In this document: in pieces, positions 43,039 to 51,807 of the stretch
How the letters are laid out: each line of letters opens with the position of its first letter
How positions within the stretch are numbered: position 1 is the stretch's first letter
Source of the DNA: CAVRTJ01 sp964507185
GTDB taxonomy: Bacteria > Acidobacteriota > UBA4820 > DSQY01
Direction: 5' to 3'
Assembly: GCA_964507185.1 (NCBI GenBank)
Contig: CAZDOY010000009.1
Span: forward strand, 25,125-89,124
Length of the DNA: 64,000 bases
Made by a program: the position numbers and the translations under genes
The notes under the pieces: generated by a model
The model's database searches: none
The model's input: only the letters and a program-made list of their open reading frames with translations
Told to the model about the DNA's origin: nothing

Positions 43039-43806
43039 CTAGGAACGCCCACTTCCCAGCGGCATGCGCCTGAAGACGAGACGTGCGATCAGGCCCGTCA
43101 GCATGGCCACGAGGACCGCGAGTACGCCGTAGACGACACCGTGGTTCACCGCCAGCCGGCTGATCCAGGCCGCCAGGCCCGCCTCGTGAACGAGCACGTC
43201 CCGGGACACCCTGCCGACCACCCGTCCTCCACTCACGGCGAAAGCGTCGATCGTGTAGCGCCCCGGAGGCGTCCCGGCGGGCCATCGAAAGACGGCCTCC
43301 AGGCCGCCGTCGCCTCTCTTCCTGAGCCCCCCCGCATCGAATCCGAAAGTGCCCTCGGCCTTCTTCAGCTTGACGAGTTCGTTCAGATACAGCCTCCTGT
43401 CGACGCCGGACTGGACGCGGATCGACGCCTCCAGCCCCGCCTCGTCGAGGGCGTACCGCCTTGATTCGGCGGGAGAGAGAATCCGGTCCAGCGAGCCGGT
43501 GGACTTGACCAGGTAGAGCCACGGCACGCCGTGGAAACTCACACGGCCCACCGTTAACCAGAACGGCCCCGTCTTGCCCTTGAGCGGGAACCGGGCTTCC
43601 ACTGCAGGCGAACTGAGGCGCACCACCGCATCGCAGCCTTCGCACACGCGCAGCATGACCCGGGTCCGCGCCTCTTCGTATCTCGTCGTGAGGCGGATAT
43701 CCGCGCCTTCGACGTGCATCACGATGGGGGTCGCCGCCGCCCCGTACGCACCTGCCGGGGCAGCCAGCGCGAACAGCCAAAGCGAGACCGCCGCGATTCC
43801 CCTCAT
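43039..43806 (-). CDS. Alph_Pro_TM (TIGR02186-like) protein 2
   Basis: A 255-residue relative of the protein at 39212: signal peptide (about 1-22), CDAVVRLSSP, GPFWLTVGRV, FHGVPWLYLVKSTG, and a C-terminal helix (GVVYGVLAVLVAMLTGLIARLVF). The start ATG at 43806 shares its first base with the TauE stop (TGATG); a GTG at 43809 is an alternative. The protein should lie in the periplasm with one or two anchors, where it could present or recognise the permease's substrate; this is inference. Confidence 0.82.
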   Translation of the reverse strand: MRGIAAVSLWLFALAAPAGAYGAAATPIVMHVEGADIRLTTRYEEARTRVMLRVCEGCDAVVRLSSPAVEARFPLKGKTGPFWLTVGRVSFHGVPWLYLVKSTGSLDRILSPAESRRYALDEAGLEASIRVQSGVDRRLYLNELVKLKKAEGTFGFDAGGLRKRGDGGLEAVFRWPAGTPPGRYTIDAFAVSGGRVVGRVSRDVLVHEAGLAAWISRLAVNHGVVYGVLAVLVAMLTGLIARLVFRRMPLGSGRS

Positions 43807-44714
43807 CACCGCGCCCCCGGAAGGGTGAGGAAGGATACCGGCATGAGCAGAAGATCGTTGAACATCTTGATGGACAATGCCAACACGAGAAGGGAGAGCA
43901 CGATCTTGAGCTGGTCCCCCCTCAGGCGACCGGCCAGGGACGCCCCGACCTGAGCGCCCAGCGTCGCCCCGATCAGCAGGCCGACGGCGAGCACGACGTC
44001 CACACTGTGGTTCAGGGCGGCCTGAAGGATGGTGACCGAGGCGGAGGTGAAGAGCATCTGGAAGAGGCTCGTGCCCACCACGATTCGCATGGGCACGGCC
44101 AGGAAGTAGGTCATGGCCGGTATCAGAAAGAAGCCTCCGCCCACCCCCATGACCGCAGCCAATACCCCCACCGCGATGCCGAGCACAAAGGGAGCGAAGG
44201 CCGAGGTTTCGATGTCGGAAACCGGAAAACGCATGCGGAAAGGAAGCCTGGCCAGCATGCGGTAGGCTCCCGATTTTCGTTGGGCGTCGTAATCACCGCG
44301 AACCTGGCTAGTCAGGCCCTCTACGAACATCAGGCCGCCCATGAGCGCCAGCAGTACCACATATGAAAAGACAATGACGACGTCCGCGTTCCCCTCCTGC
44401 CTCAGGATTCTCAGGAGGACCGTTCCGGCGCCGCCCCCCAGGACCCCGCCGGCGAGCATGATCATACCCAGTTTGACGTCCACGTTCTTGGCCCGGAGGT
44501 GGGCGAGTGTGCCTGATGTGCTGGCGCCGACGATTGCGTTCGTTCCGGTCGCCACGGCCACGAGGGGATCTATGCCGAACATGATGAGCAGCGGCGTCAG
44601 GAGAAAACCGCCGCCCACGCCGAGCAGTCCGGAGAGAAAGCCCACGAGCGCTCCGACGCCCACGAGGACGAAGGCGTTCAGGCTGACGCCGGCCACAGGC
44701 AGAAAGATGTCCAA
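43806..44714 (-). CDS. TauE/SafE-family permease 2
   Basis: A 302-residue permease, same length as permeases 1 and 4, with GLLGVGGGFLLTPLLIMFGI and AAVMGVGGGFFLIPAMTYFL. The start is taken as TTG at 44714 because AAGGAGGG lies seven bases upstream and the product then aligns from the first residue with its paralogues (LDIFLPVAGVS against MNIFLPVAGID). An upstream extension to 44783 would bury the ribosome site. It has its own promoter at 44779-44807. Confidence 0.9.
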   Translation of the reverse strand: MDIFLPVAGVSLNAFVLVGVGALVGFLSGLLGVGGGFLLTPLLIMFGIDPLVAVATGTNAIVGASTSGTLAHLRAKNVDVKLGMIMLAGGVLGGGAGTVLLRILRQEGNADVVIVFSYVVLLALMGGLMFVEGLTSQVRGDYDAQRKSGAYRMLARLPFRMRFPVSDIETSAFAPFVLGIAVGVLAAVMGVGGGFFLIPAMTYFLAVPMRIVVGTSLFQMLFTSASVTILQAALNHSVDVVLAVGLLIGATLGAQVGASLAGRLRGDQLKIVLSLLVLALSIKMFNDLLLMPVSFLTLPGAR

Positions 44715-44778
44715 CCCGGTCCCTCCTTCGTCTCTGGGCGCCACGCCCCATCCACAACCGAACGAGCTGTTTCCAAAA

Positions 44779-44807
44779 GGCATAGCCCATTACCCGCCCG
44801 GCGTCAA
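44779..44807 (-). promoter_or_regulatory. Sigma-70 promoter of TauE2-Alph_Pro_TM2
   Basis: Minus strand: TTGACG (44807-44802), 17 bases, TATGCC (44784-44779), about 65 bases before the TTG start. A GTGATCGAGTGA repeat begins right beside the -35. Confidence 0.6.
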
Positions 44808-44930
44808 GAACGGTGATCGAGTGAGCGGACGATCCGGTGCCTAAATGATCCGGTGATTGGTCGTCAGGAGGCCTTGGGGGAAGCCCCGTTTCTCGCTTCC
44901 TTGCCGTCTTTCAAATCCCAAATCCCCCGG

Positions 44931-44959
44931 TTGTTCCCGCAAGTCCCCTGAGCTATAGT
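44931..44959 (+). promoter_or_regulatory. Sigma-70 promoter of HK3
   Basis: TTGTTC (44931-44936), 17 bases, TATAGT (44954-44959), 52 bases before the HK3 ATG. Confidence 0.6.
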
Positions 44960-45010
44960 GTATTCGGGAAGAGGGGACATTACATTTGCTACAACTGCTA
45001 GGGGGGGACC

Positions 45011-46555
45011 ATGGCAGATCCAGGTCAAGCGCCGGTGGAAGAGCGGGAGGATCAGCTCTCAAGGGAAAGGCTGATGGAGCGCATGCGCTCGTCGGAAGAG
45101 GCCCTCATGGGCAGGCCTTCCATGAGCATCCGCTTTCGCCTCGTGGTCGGATTTCTTCTGTGTTTCTTCCTTTCGGGAGCCATTGCCATAGCCACGGTGG
45201 TCATTCTCTACCAGGTCCAGTTCAAGCTCCAGTTTCTCGAGACGACCCAGAGCCTTACCTACAACGTGCAACAGGCCAGACGCTACGAGAAGAACTACTT
45301 CCTGTACGGAACCGACCTCGAGAATGCGTTGCTGGAGGCGGAGTCCGCGGAGAGCCTGCTCGCCTCCGAGAAGGGCAACATCCTGGAAGTCGCCGGCCGG
45401 ACCAGCCTGTCCAGCCTGTCCCGGCACATGGAGCAGTACCGCGCGCTCCTGACGCAGGCCGAAAAGCGGGAAAGGACGAAGTCCTGGTCTCCCGGAGAGA
45501 AGGCCCAGATGGAGACCGCCCTGCGCGAACACGGCGGGAGAATCATCCAGCTCGTGTCCAACCTCATGGTTAAGGAACGATCATCCGTGAACCGGATGAT
45601 AAAGGTCTCGCAGGTCGTGCCGGTCGTCTTTCTGGGGCTCCTCCTGCTGCTGATCATTTACATCGTCAATTTCCTGGCCCGGGCCATCGTCGGCCCCTTG
45701 AAGCGCTTCCAGGACTATACCCGGCGCATTGCCGAGGGCAATTTCTCCCCCATCGCCCCGGCGAGGAAATACCGCGACGAGTTCTCCGACCTCGCACTCG
45801 CCCTCAACCGCATGCTCATCGAACTCAAAATCCATGAGGACACCTGCATCGAGGCCGCCAAGATGGCCGCCGTGGGGACTCTCACCTCGGGCGTGGCCCA
45901 CGAGCTCAACAATCCCCTCAACAACGTGGCCATCACCACGGAAGCCCTGATGGAAGAGTTCAAGACCCTGAGCGACGACGAGAAATGGAAGCTCCTGCAG
46001 GACATCTACTTCGAGAACGAGCGGGCGAGCGAGACGGTCAAGAGCCTCCTCGACTTTACTCGAAGCGAAAAGCCCGACATGTCGCCCCTCGATCTCGCGG
46101 AGGTGCTCCAGGCCACGACGCGTCTCGTGCAGAACGAGATGGCGATCAACAACGCGACACTGGCCATGGAGATCGACCCGGACCTGCCCAGGGTCATGGG
46201 CGCCTTCAACCAGCTGAGACAGGCTTTGTTGAATCTCCTCATCAACGGCATCCAGGCCATGCCGGACGGAGGGACCATCGCCGTCAAGGCCTTCGAACGC
46301 GCCCCCGATACCGTCTGCGTCGAGATCAGGGATGAGGGTGCGGGTATTCCGGAGGACGTCCTTCCCCACATCTTCGAGCCTTTCTTCACCACCAAGGAAC
46401 CCGGCAGGGGTACGGGGCTTGGTCTCTCCGTATGTCACAGCATTCTCAACAAGCACGGGGGGGACCTTCAGGTCGAAAGCGAACCGGGCAAAGGCGCGAC
46501 GTTCAGGATTCTGTTGCCCGCCCTGGGGCGGGAGCAGGACGTCCGGTCAGAATGA
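45011..46555 (+). CDS. Membrane sensor histidine kinase (HK3)
   Basis: A 514-residue kinase with the same plan as HK2: helix 1 (LVVGFLLCFFLSGAIAIATVV), periplasmic QQARRYEKNYFLYGTDL, helix 2 (VVFLGLLLLLIIYIVNFL), HAMP, His297 in AHELNNPLNN and an intact HATPase (NGIQAMPDGG, DEGAGIP, GTGLGLS). It is followed after 58 bases by a receiver gene on the same strand, so the two likely form a kinase/receiver pair. Confidence 0.95.
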   Translation: MADPGQAPVEEREDQLSRERLMERMRSSEEALMGRPSMSIRFRLVVGFLLCFFLSGAIAIATVVILYQVQFKLQFLETTQSLTYNVQQARRYEKNYFLYGTDLENALLEAESAESLLASEKGNILEVAGRTSLSSLSRHMEQYRALLTQAEKRERTKSWSPGEKAQMETALREHGGRIIQLVSNLMVKERSSVNRMIKVSQVVPVVFLGLLLLLIIYIVNFLARAIVGPLKRFQDYTRRIAEGNFSPIAPARKYRDEFSDLALALNRMLIELKIHEDTCIEAAKMAAVGTLTSGVAHELNNPLNNVAITTEALMEEFKTLSDDEKWKLLQDIYFENERASETVKSLLDFTRSEKPDMSPLDLAEVLQATTRLVQNEMAINNATLAMEIDPDLPRVMGAFNQLRQALLNLLINGIQAMPDGGTIAVKAFERAPDTVCVEIRDEGAGIPEDVLPHIFEPFFTTKEPGRGTGLGLSVCHSILNKHGGDLQVESEPGKGATFRILLPALGREQDVRSE

Positions 46556-46613
46556 TCGAGGAGGCCGACAGGCAGGCCGCCGCGGGTTTGATCCCATCGA
46601 GGGGGTGCGTAGG

Positions 46614-46985
46614 ATGAAGGAACAAAAGAGCGTAATGGTCCTGGACGACGAACCCATAGTGGGCGACAGGCTGAGGCCCGTCCTCGAGAAGGAGGGTTTT
46701 GCCGTCGAAGTGTTCACGGACAGCGCACAAGCCATCGAGAGGCTCAAGGAGAAGACATTCTCGGTTCTCGTGACGGACATGAAGATGAAGGGCCCCTCTG
46801 GGATGGACATCCTGCGCTTCGTGAAAGACAAGGCCCCCGCCACGCAGGTGATCGTGATCACGGGCTACGCCACCATCGAGACCAACTACGAGGCCCAGGC
46901 CCTGGGCGCCGCGCACTTCATCGCCAAGCCCTTCAAGATGAAGGAGCTGGCAAAGCTCGTCACAAAGGCCTCGAAGGAAAGCTGA
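46614..46985 (+). CDS. Receiver-only response regulator paired with HK3
   Basis: A 123-residue receiver with D11-D12 (VLDDEP), phospho-acceptor Asp55 (VTDMKMKG), GYATIET and KPF Lys. The GYAT...KPF pattern resembles NtrC-type receivers, but no AAA+ or DNA-binding domain follows, so output must be through protein contacts or phosphotransfer. GTAGG precedes the ATG. Confidence 0.92.
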   Translation: MKEQKSVMVLDDEPIVGDRLRPVLEKEGFAVEVFTDSAQAIERLKEKTFSVLVTDMKMKGPSGMDILRFVKDKAPATQVIVITGYATIETNYEAQALGAAHFIAKPFKMKELAKLVTKASKES

Positions 46986-47037
46986 ACCGGCCGTGGATTA
47001 CTCCGCGACACAGCCCCATCGGCCGGGCGGATGAACG

Positions 47038-48567
47038 CTAGGGCGTCATATCGTCTTTCCCCATGCCGGGCACCAGGACGGCCGGGAGCATGACGATGAA
47101 GGTCGACCCCTTCGCCGGCTGGCTCTGCACCTGAATATCCCCGCCGTGCTGCCGCACGATTCCCAGGCTCACCGAAAGGCCCAGCCCGGTTCCCTTGCCC
47201 CTCGATTTGGTCGTGAAGAACGGATCGAAGATGTAGGGCAGAACGTGCGGCGGAATGCCCTTCCCGTCATCCGAAACCAGGATTTCGACAAAGCCCTCCT
47301 TCCGGGCTTCCCGAGCCGTAATGGTGACCTGGCCACCCTTGCCGACGGCGTCGAGGGCGTTCAGGAGCAGGTTGAGGAGAACCTGGCTGAGGGACTGGCG
47401 GTCCCCGTGAACGGGGGGAAGATTGTCGGGAATCTGGAGCCGGATCCTCGCACCGGAGAGTTTGATCTGGTTCTCCGCAAGGCCGGCCGACCGCCTTACG
47501 AGTTCAGCCAGGTCGAGCTTCTCGGTCTTGATCTCGCTCTCGCGGGCGAAATCCAGGAGGTTGCGCACGATCTTCTGGGACCGCTCCGCCTGCGTCACGA
47601 GGTCGTTCACCATGTCCAGGCGCTCCTCGTCCGTGAGCGTCGCGTAGTCCTCCTTCAGCATTTCGGCGGTCAGGGTGATGTTGTTGATGGGATTGTTGAG
47701 CTCGTGGGCGACGCCCGAAGTGAGGGTCCCGACGGCCCTCAGCTTGTGGGACTGTACGAGCACGTCGTGCCGGTGCGCGAGTTCCCGCATCATGGTGTTG
47801 AGAGCCACGGCCAGATTGGAAAACTCGTCCCTGTACCAGCGGGCCGGGGTGATGGGCGTGAAGTCCCCCGCCGCGATACGCTGGGCCGTCGACATGAGGC
47901 GGCTCAGGGGGCCGAGCATCTGCCGGGCGAGAAAGCTCGCGATAACCACCATAAGGGCGAGAAGCAGAATCAGGAAAAGGAGCGGCATGCGTTTGAACAG
48001 GGCGAACGTCCCGCTCACGCTGGTCCGCTCCTTCTGCGCCAGTTCGAGGGCGAAGGCAACCATCTGGGAGCCGTGGGTCCTGAGCTCTGCCTCGATGGCC
48101 GCACGCTTCCCCGCCCCGTTCAGCACCCGTCCCTCGTCCATTTCCTCGAGGCGGCTTATCAGCGCATCGTAGCGGTCCAGGTGGGCGCGCATGCGGCGCA
48201 TGTCGTCCTCGGTGAGAACCTTGGCCGCCTCCGGGCCCGCGGAGTTCAGCAGCCGCCGGGCGTTTCCGACGTGCTCGCGAACGTCCTGAAGGTTACCGCC
48301 GTAAAGGAAGTAGTTCTTCTCGAAACGACGCGCCTGTTGGATTTCCATGGTGTACCGATCGGCCACCTCGAGAAAACGGAGGCGGACCTCGAGGCGGGAC
48401 AGCATGACCCATGCGGCGACCGTCACGGCTGCGGCGAGGAGGAACAAGGAGAGGAATCCCAGCGCCAGCCGGGTCCGGATTCCGATGCTCGGCCTCGCCA
48501 GCAGGGCCTTCTGGACGGCGGCGACTTCGGGCGCCTCCGCATCCGCTCTTGAGGTTCCCTCGGCCAT
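47038..48567 (-). CDS. Membrane sensor histidine kinase (HK4)
   Basis: A 509-residue kinase, more diverged than HK2 and HK3 but with the same layout: helix 1 (LALGFLSLFLLAAAVTVAAWV), QQARRFEKNYFLYGGNL, helix 2 (LLFLILLLALMVVIASFL), HAMP, His288 in AHELNNPINN and HATPase (NALDAVGKGG, DDGKGIP, GTGLGLS). It is the last gene of the long minus-strand unit, 29 bases after the receiver gene. Confidence 0.95.
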   Translation of the reverse strand: MAEGTSRADAEAPEVAAVQKALLARPSIGIRTRLALGFLSLFLLAAAVTVAAWVMLSRLEVRLRFLEVADRYTMEIQQARRFEKNYFLYGGNLQDVREHVGNARRLLNSAGPEAAKVLTEDDMRRMRAHLDRYDALISRLEEMDEGRVLNGAGKRAAIEAELRTHGSQMVAFALELAQKERTSVSGTFALFKRMPLLFLILLLALMVVIASFLARQMLGPLSRLMSTAQRIAAGDFTPITPARWYRDEFSNLAVALNTMMRELAHRHDVLVQSHKLRAVGTLTSGVAHELNNPINNITLTAEMLKEDYATLTDEERLDMVNDLVTQAERSQKIVRNLLDFARESEIKTEKLDLAELVRRSAGLAENQIKLSGARIRLQIPDNLPPVHGDRQSLSQVLLNLLLNALDAVGKGGQVTITAREARKEGFVEILVSDDGKGIPPHVLPYIFDPFFTTKSRGKGTGLGLSVSLGIVRQHGGDIQVQSQPAKGSTFIVMLPAVLVPGMGKDDMTP

Positions 48568-48596
48568 CCTGCACCTCCCGGAGGCCCCTCGGTCCG

Positions 48597-49001
48597 CTAG
48601 CCGGGCTTGTCCCGGCCGATGTCGCGGAAGCCCAGCGCCTTGGCCGCCTTGGCGATGACGTCCCTCAGCTCCTGGGGCTTGAAGGGCTTCGCGATGAAAT
48701 CGAAAGCGCCCTTGGCCAGGGCTTCCCGCGCAACCTCCACGGTGGCGTATCCGGTGATCATGATGACCTTGGTATCCGGCGAACGGCCCATCACCCTCTC
48801 GAGCACCTCGATGCCGTCGATGTCGTCCATGCGGATGTCCGTCACCACGATGTGAAAGTTCTTCTCATCGAGGCGTTCAAGGGCGGGTGCGGGCGCGTCG
48901 AAGACCTCCACGTCGCATCCCACCTTGGCCAGCGCGGGCTGCAACCTCTTGCCCACGATGGGCTCGTCGTCAAGGACCAGGACCTGCAGTCTTTCTTCCA
49001 T
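48597..49001 (-). CDS. Receiver-only response regulator paired with HK4
   Basis: A 134-residue receiver with VLDDEP (11-13), Asp55 (VTDIRMDD), GYATVEV and KPF. It is clearly related to the receiver at 46614 and likewise lacks an output domain. It sits between TauE3 (13 bases upstream) and HK4 in one transcription unit. Confidence 0.93.
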   Translation of the reverse strand: MEERLQVLVLDDEPIVGKRLQPALAKVGCDVEVFDAPAPALERLDEKNFHIVVTDIRMDDIDGIEVLERVMGRSPDTKVIMITGYATVEVAREALAKGAFDFIAKPFKPQELRDVIAKAAKALGFRDIGRDKPG

Positions 49002-49014
49002 GGAGGGGCTCCTA

Positions 49015-50106
49015 TCAGGTTTCCGACCCGGGACGGCTCACGAGCAGGGTCGTGTGTATCTTCCTGCGCTCGGCGTGTGCCTTGATCACATTGTACAGGA
49101 TGGCCAGCGCCCCGCTGATGCCGGCCGCAAAAAGGAGCACCGTGCTGCTTCCGTTGAAGAGCTTGTCCCACGCCGGATTGTAGTGGATCCATTTCAGCTC
49201 CCGCAGGTAAACGGGAACGGCCACACCACGGCTGAAGACGCACAGGATGATGATCAGCCCGGTGGTCAGACGGATGAGCCTCTCGCTCACGACCTTGACG
49301 CCGTATGCGCCCACGTGCACACCGATGAGCGAACCCAGGAAAAGGAGCAGGGTTAGCCTGAGGTCCACAAAGCCCTCCCAGGCGTAGTTCAGGGCCCCGA
49401 ACGCCCCCATGTACACCGCCAGGTAGAGCTCGGTCCCCGTGGCCACCGCGGTGGGGATGCCGAAGACGTATATCATGGCCGGCACGCCTATGAACCCCCC
49501 CACACCGATGGTGCCCGCCAGGTAACCCGTGGCCAGGCCGACGGGCAGGAGAACCCACAGGGAGAGCTCCACGTCCGATACGGGGAACCGGATGACCGGC
49601 TTGAGGTTGAGCCGCCCGAGGTACTCCGTGATCCGCCGGGACGGCCCCTCCCCCTCGGCGCCCTTTCTCACGGCATCCCGGAGCATGTGGAGGCCCACGA
49701 AGAAGAGGACGCCGATGAAGATTGCGCTGATGTAGAGGTCGGCGCCGGCGCTCTTTCCCGCGCCGTGGCCCGTGCCTCCTTCGAAGAGCATGCTGTTGAT
49801 CAACACCGCCAGGCGGATGCCGACCAAAGCCGTGGCGAGAAGAAAGATGGCAAGCTTCTTGTCCACATTGCCCATCTGGCTGTGTTTCTTCGAGCCGACC
49901 AGGGCCTTGCCGAACTTGTGCGTGATGTTGCTTCCCACGGCCACGACGCCCGAGACCCCGAGGTTCATCATGCCCGGTGTCATGAAGAACGCCCCGCCGC
50001 TGCCAATGAATCCGCTGAGTATGCCGCCGATAAAGCCCAAAAGTATAACCAGCAGGGCCTTGGAAACCGTCAACTGCATAAAAACGTCGCCGAATAAGAC
50101 GTGCAT
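49015..50106 (-). CDS. TauE/SafE-family permease 3 (divergent)
   Basis: A 363-residue permease that differs from the other four: it is longer, the first signature reads GFIGSGGAFFMTPGMMNLGV, the second LAGTIGVGGFIGVPAMIYVFG, it has extra C-terminal helices and a basic tail, and it has no Alph_Pro_TM partner. GGGAGG precedes the ATG. It lies between the kinase-like/BON gene and the receiver-HK4 pair, suggesting that this permease's substrate or state is what HK4 reports on. Confidence 0.88.
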   Translation of the reverse strand: MHVLFGDVFMQLTVSKALLVILLGFIGGILSGFIGSGGAFFMTPGMMNLGVSGVVAVGSNITHKFGKALVGSKKHSQMGNVDKKLAIFLLATALVGIRLAVLINSMLFEGGTGHGAGKSAGADLYISAIFIGVLFFVGLHMLRDAVRKGAEGEGPSRRITEYLGRLNLKPVIRFPVSDVELSLWVLLPVGLATGYLAGTIGVGGFIGVPAMIYVFGIPTAVATGTELYLAVYMGAFGALNYAWEGFVDLRLTLLLFLGSLIGVHVGAYGVKVVSERLIRLTTGLIIILCVFSRGVAVPVYLRELKWIHYNPAWDKLFNGSSTVLLFAAGISGALAILYNVIKAHAERRKIHTTLLVSRPGSET

Positions 50107-50151
50107 TATCGCCTCCCTCGCATCACACCCGATCTGACCGCCGTCATCCCC

Positions 50152-51660
50152 CTACTCCAGCTTGATCAGCTTGAGCAGGGCGCCGGCCACCTGGCCGTAG
50201 AGCGCCGCCACGAGCGGCGCCACGACGGCGACCAGAAGCGGAGCCGCCCAGGGGTGTGACTTGTGATACCCGCCTCCCAGGATGTCCAGGACGGGACCCT
50301 GCCTGAGGAAGATGACCACGTACACAAGGGCCACGACGGCCAGGGACGCGATGATCTTCAAGGCCTGGGCGGGCGTGAACCGCAGCCTCGCGCCGAGTTC
50401 GGAGACGGAAATGACGGGGGCCTTGATGTGGTGACCGATCCAGGCGGACAGCTCGCGCGCCATCCGTGTCCGGGCGGCGGCGGGCTTCTGCAGGAAGAGA
50501 TCCCCGACGACGACGAGGCTGTAGGGAATGCTCGGATTGACGCTGGAGAGGATCTTTTCGCGCCCGCCGCACACGGTCTGACCGCCGCCCGACCTCCCTT
50601 CACGGACAAGGGCCTCCAGGGTCCGGCGGAAAGTGCGCTCGGACTCGGACAACTTCTCCGGGACGTCGTCCTCGATTCCTCCGTCGTAAGCTTTGGTGGA
50701 TGCCCTCCCGGGGACTACGGCCGGTTCCGGTCCTCCGACTTCGGCCGTGCCTGACGCGCTGTAGCCCAGGAGTTCCACGGCCGCCCCCCAGCGCCGGGCA
50801 ATTTCGTTTACCTGGCGGAAACTCTCCGCGTCGGGATCGAAACGTTCCTGGACCCAGAGGATGTTCGTGCCCGCCATGGTGCATCGGATTTCCGTGCACC
50901 CCGGTATGTCGCCGACGACCTCCGGGATCACCGAAGCCACGCCCGACTGCCGGGGCATGTAGGTGATCGTTAGGATGCCTTCGGCCGATCGGACCGTGAG
51001 GTCGGCGCCGGCCGTCCGTTCGTCCAGGGCGAGTTTGATTCGCGCGCGGGACTGCAGGAGCCGCTCCTCCATGGCCTTGCGGCTGGCCGGCGTAGGCTTG
51101 AAATCGGGCAGCTCCGCAATGCCGCACAGGGCCACCGCGGCGTTCTCCAGGCTGACGTTTTCCAGATTGACGACGAAGTCGTATCGCCGGGGATCGTCCA
51201 TCTCCCAGCCGTGCACGAAGTGGACCCACGCGCGTATGTCGTTGTCTATGTCCTGGATGAACTTCTCGGCCTTCTCCCGGCCGAGCTTGAGGCGCTGCAT
51301 GACGGATTCCAGGCGTTGCCCCGACTCCGGGACGACCCGGACCCTCATGACGTGCGTCACCCCTGGAAGAAGGTGGTGGCCGGCGCGCCCGTAATAGACG
51401 AGATCGCCCTGGGCGGCCTTCTCGCAGATCGAGTCCGTGGCCACGGCCAGGTAGCGGTCCCGGAGCCGGGCCATGCGTTCCTGAACGGCCGGCTTCTTGA
51501 CCATGGCGACTTCGAGCTTGCCCACCGGAATGCCGCACTCGTTGGACCGGGCGACCACGTCATCCCGGCTCAGGTAGTCGTACCCGAGCTTCTGGGCGAG
51601 CATCCTGGCGAGCCTCTCGCCGCCTCCGAAAGGCAACCCGCTGATAAAGATGATCGGCAT
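50152..51660 (-). CDS. Cytidylate-kinase-like protein with BON domain and C-terminal helices
   Basis: A 502-residue protein. Residues 1-190 match the cytidylate-kinase-like fold (PIIFISGLPFGGGERLARMLAQKLGY, YYGRAGHHLLPGV, VNLENVS), but the P-loop reads GLPFGGGERLA, without the GK[ST] of active kinases. A BON-like segment follows (about 200-260). An acidic/Ser-rich linker leads to a region with LVVVGDLFLQKP and two hydrophobic helices near the end (KIIASLAVVALVYVVIFL, LLVAVVAPLVAALYGQVAG). It therefore appears membrane-tethered. A shorter relative without the helices starts the same operon at 61513. Function is unknown. Confidence 0.72.
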   Translation of the reverse strand: MPIIFISGLPFGGGERLARMLAQKLGYDYLSRDDVVARSNECGIPVGKLEVAMVKKPAVQERMARLRDRYLAVATDSICEKAAQGDLVYYGRAGHHLLPGVTHVMRVRVVPESGQRLESVMQRLKLGREKAEKFIQDIDNDIRAWVHFVHGWEMDDPRRYDFVVNLENVSLENAAVALCGIAELPDFKPTPASRKAMEERLLQSRARIKLALDERTAGADLTVRSAEGILTITYMPRQSGVASVIPEVVGDIPGCTEIRCTMAGTNILWVQERFDPDAESFRQVNEIARRWGAAVELLGYSASGTAEVGGPEPAVVPGRASTKAYDGGIEDDVPEKLSESERTFRRTLEALVREGRSGGGQTVCGGREKILSSVNPSIPYSLVVVGDLFLQKPAAARTRMARELSAWIGHHIKAPVISVSELGARLRFTPAQALKIIASLAVVALVYVVIFLRQGPVLDILGGGYHKSHPWAAPLLVAVVAPLVAALYGQVAGALLKLIKLE

Positions 51661-51807
51661 ATTCCCCCCCGCTTGATTATCCCCGTGCACCGGGCGGCCC
51701 CCCCGGCCGTAACCCTGGTGCGGTAGAACGATCGACCAACCCCGTAGTCGTTGCTCCTCGATTCTACCATCAAGTCGATGGGAACGCGTCTATCGGGGAC
51801 GTGCGCC

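Noticed and set aside
47146..48552. 468-residue open frame opposite HK4
   Set aside because: Antisense to a kinase with intact motifs; composition typical of a shadow frame.
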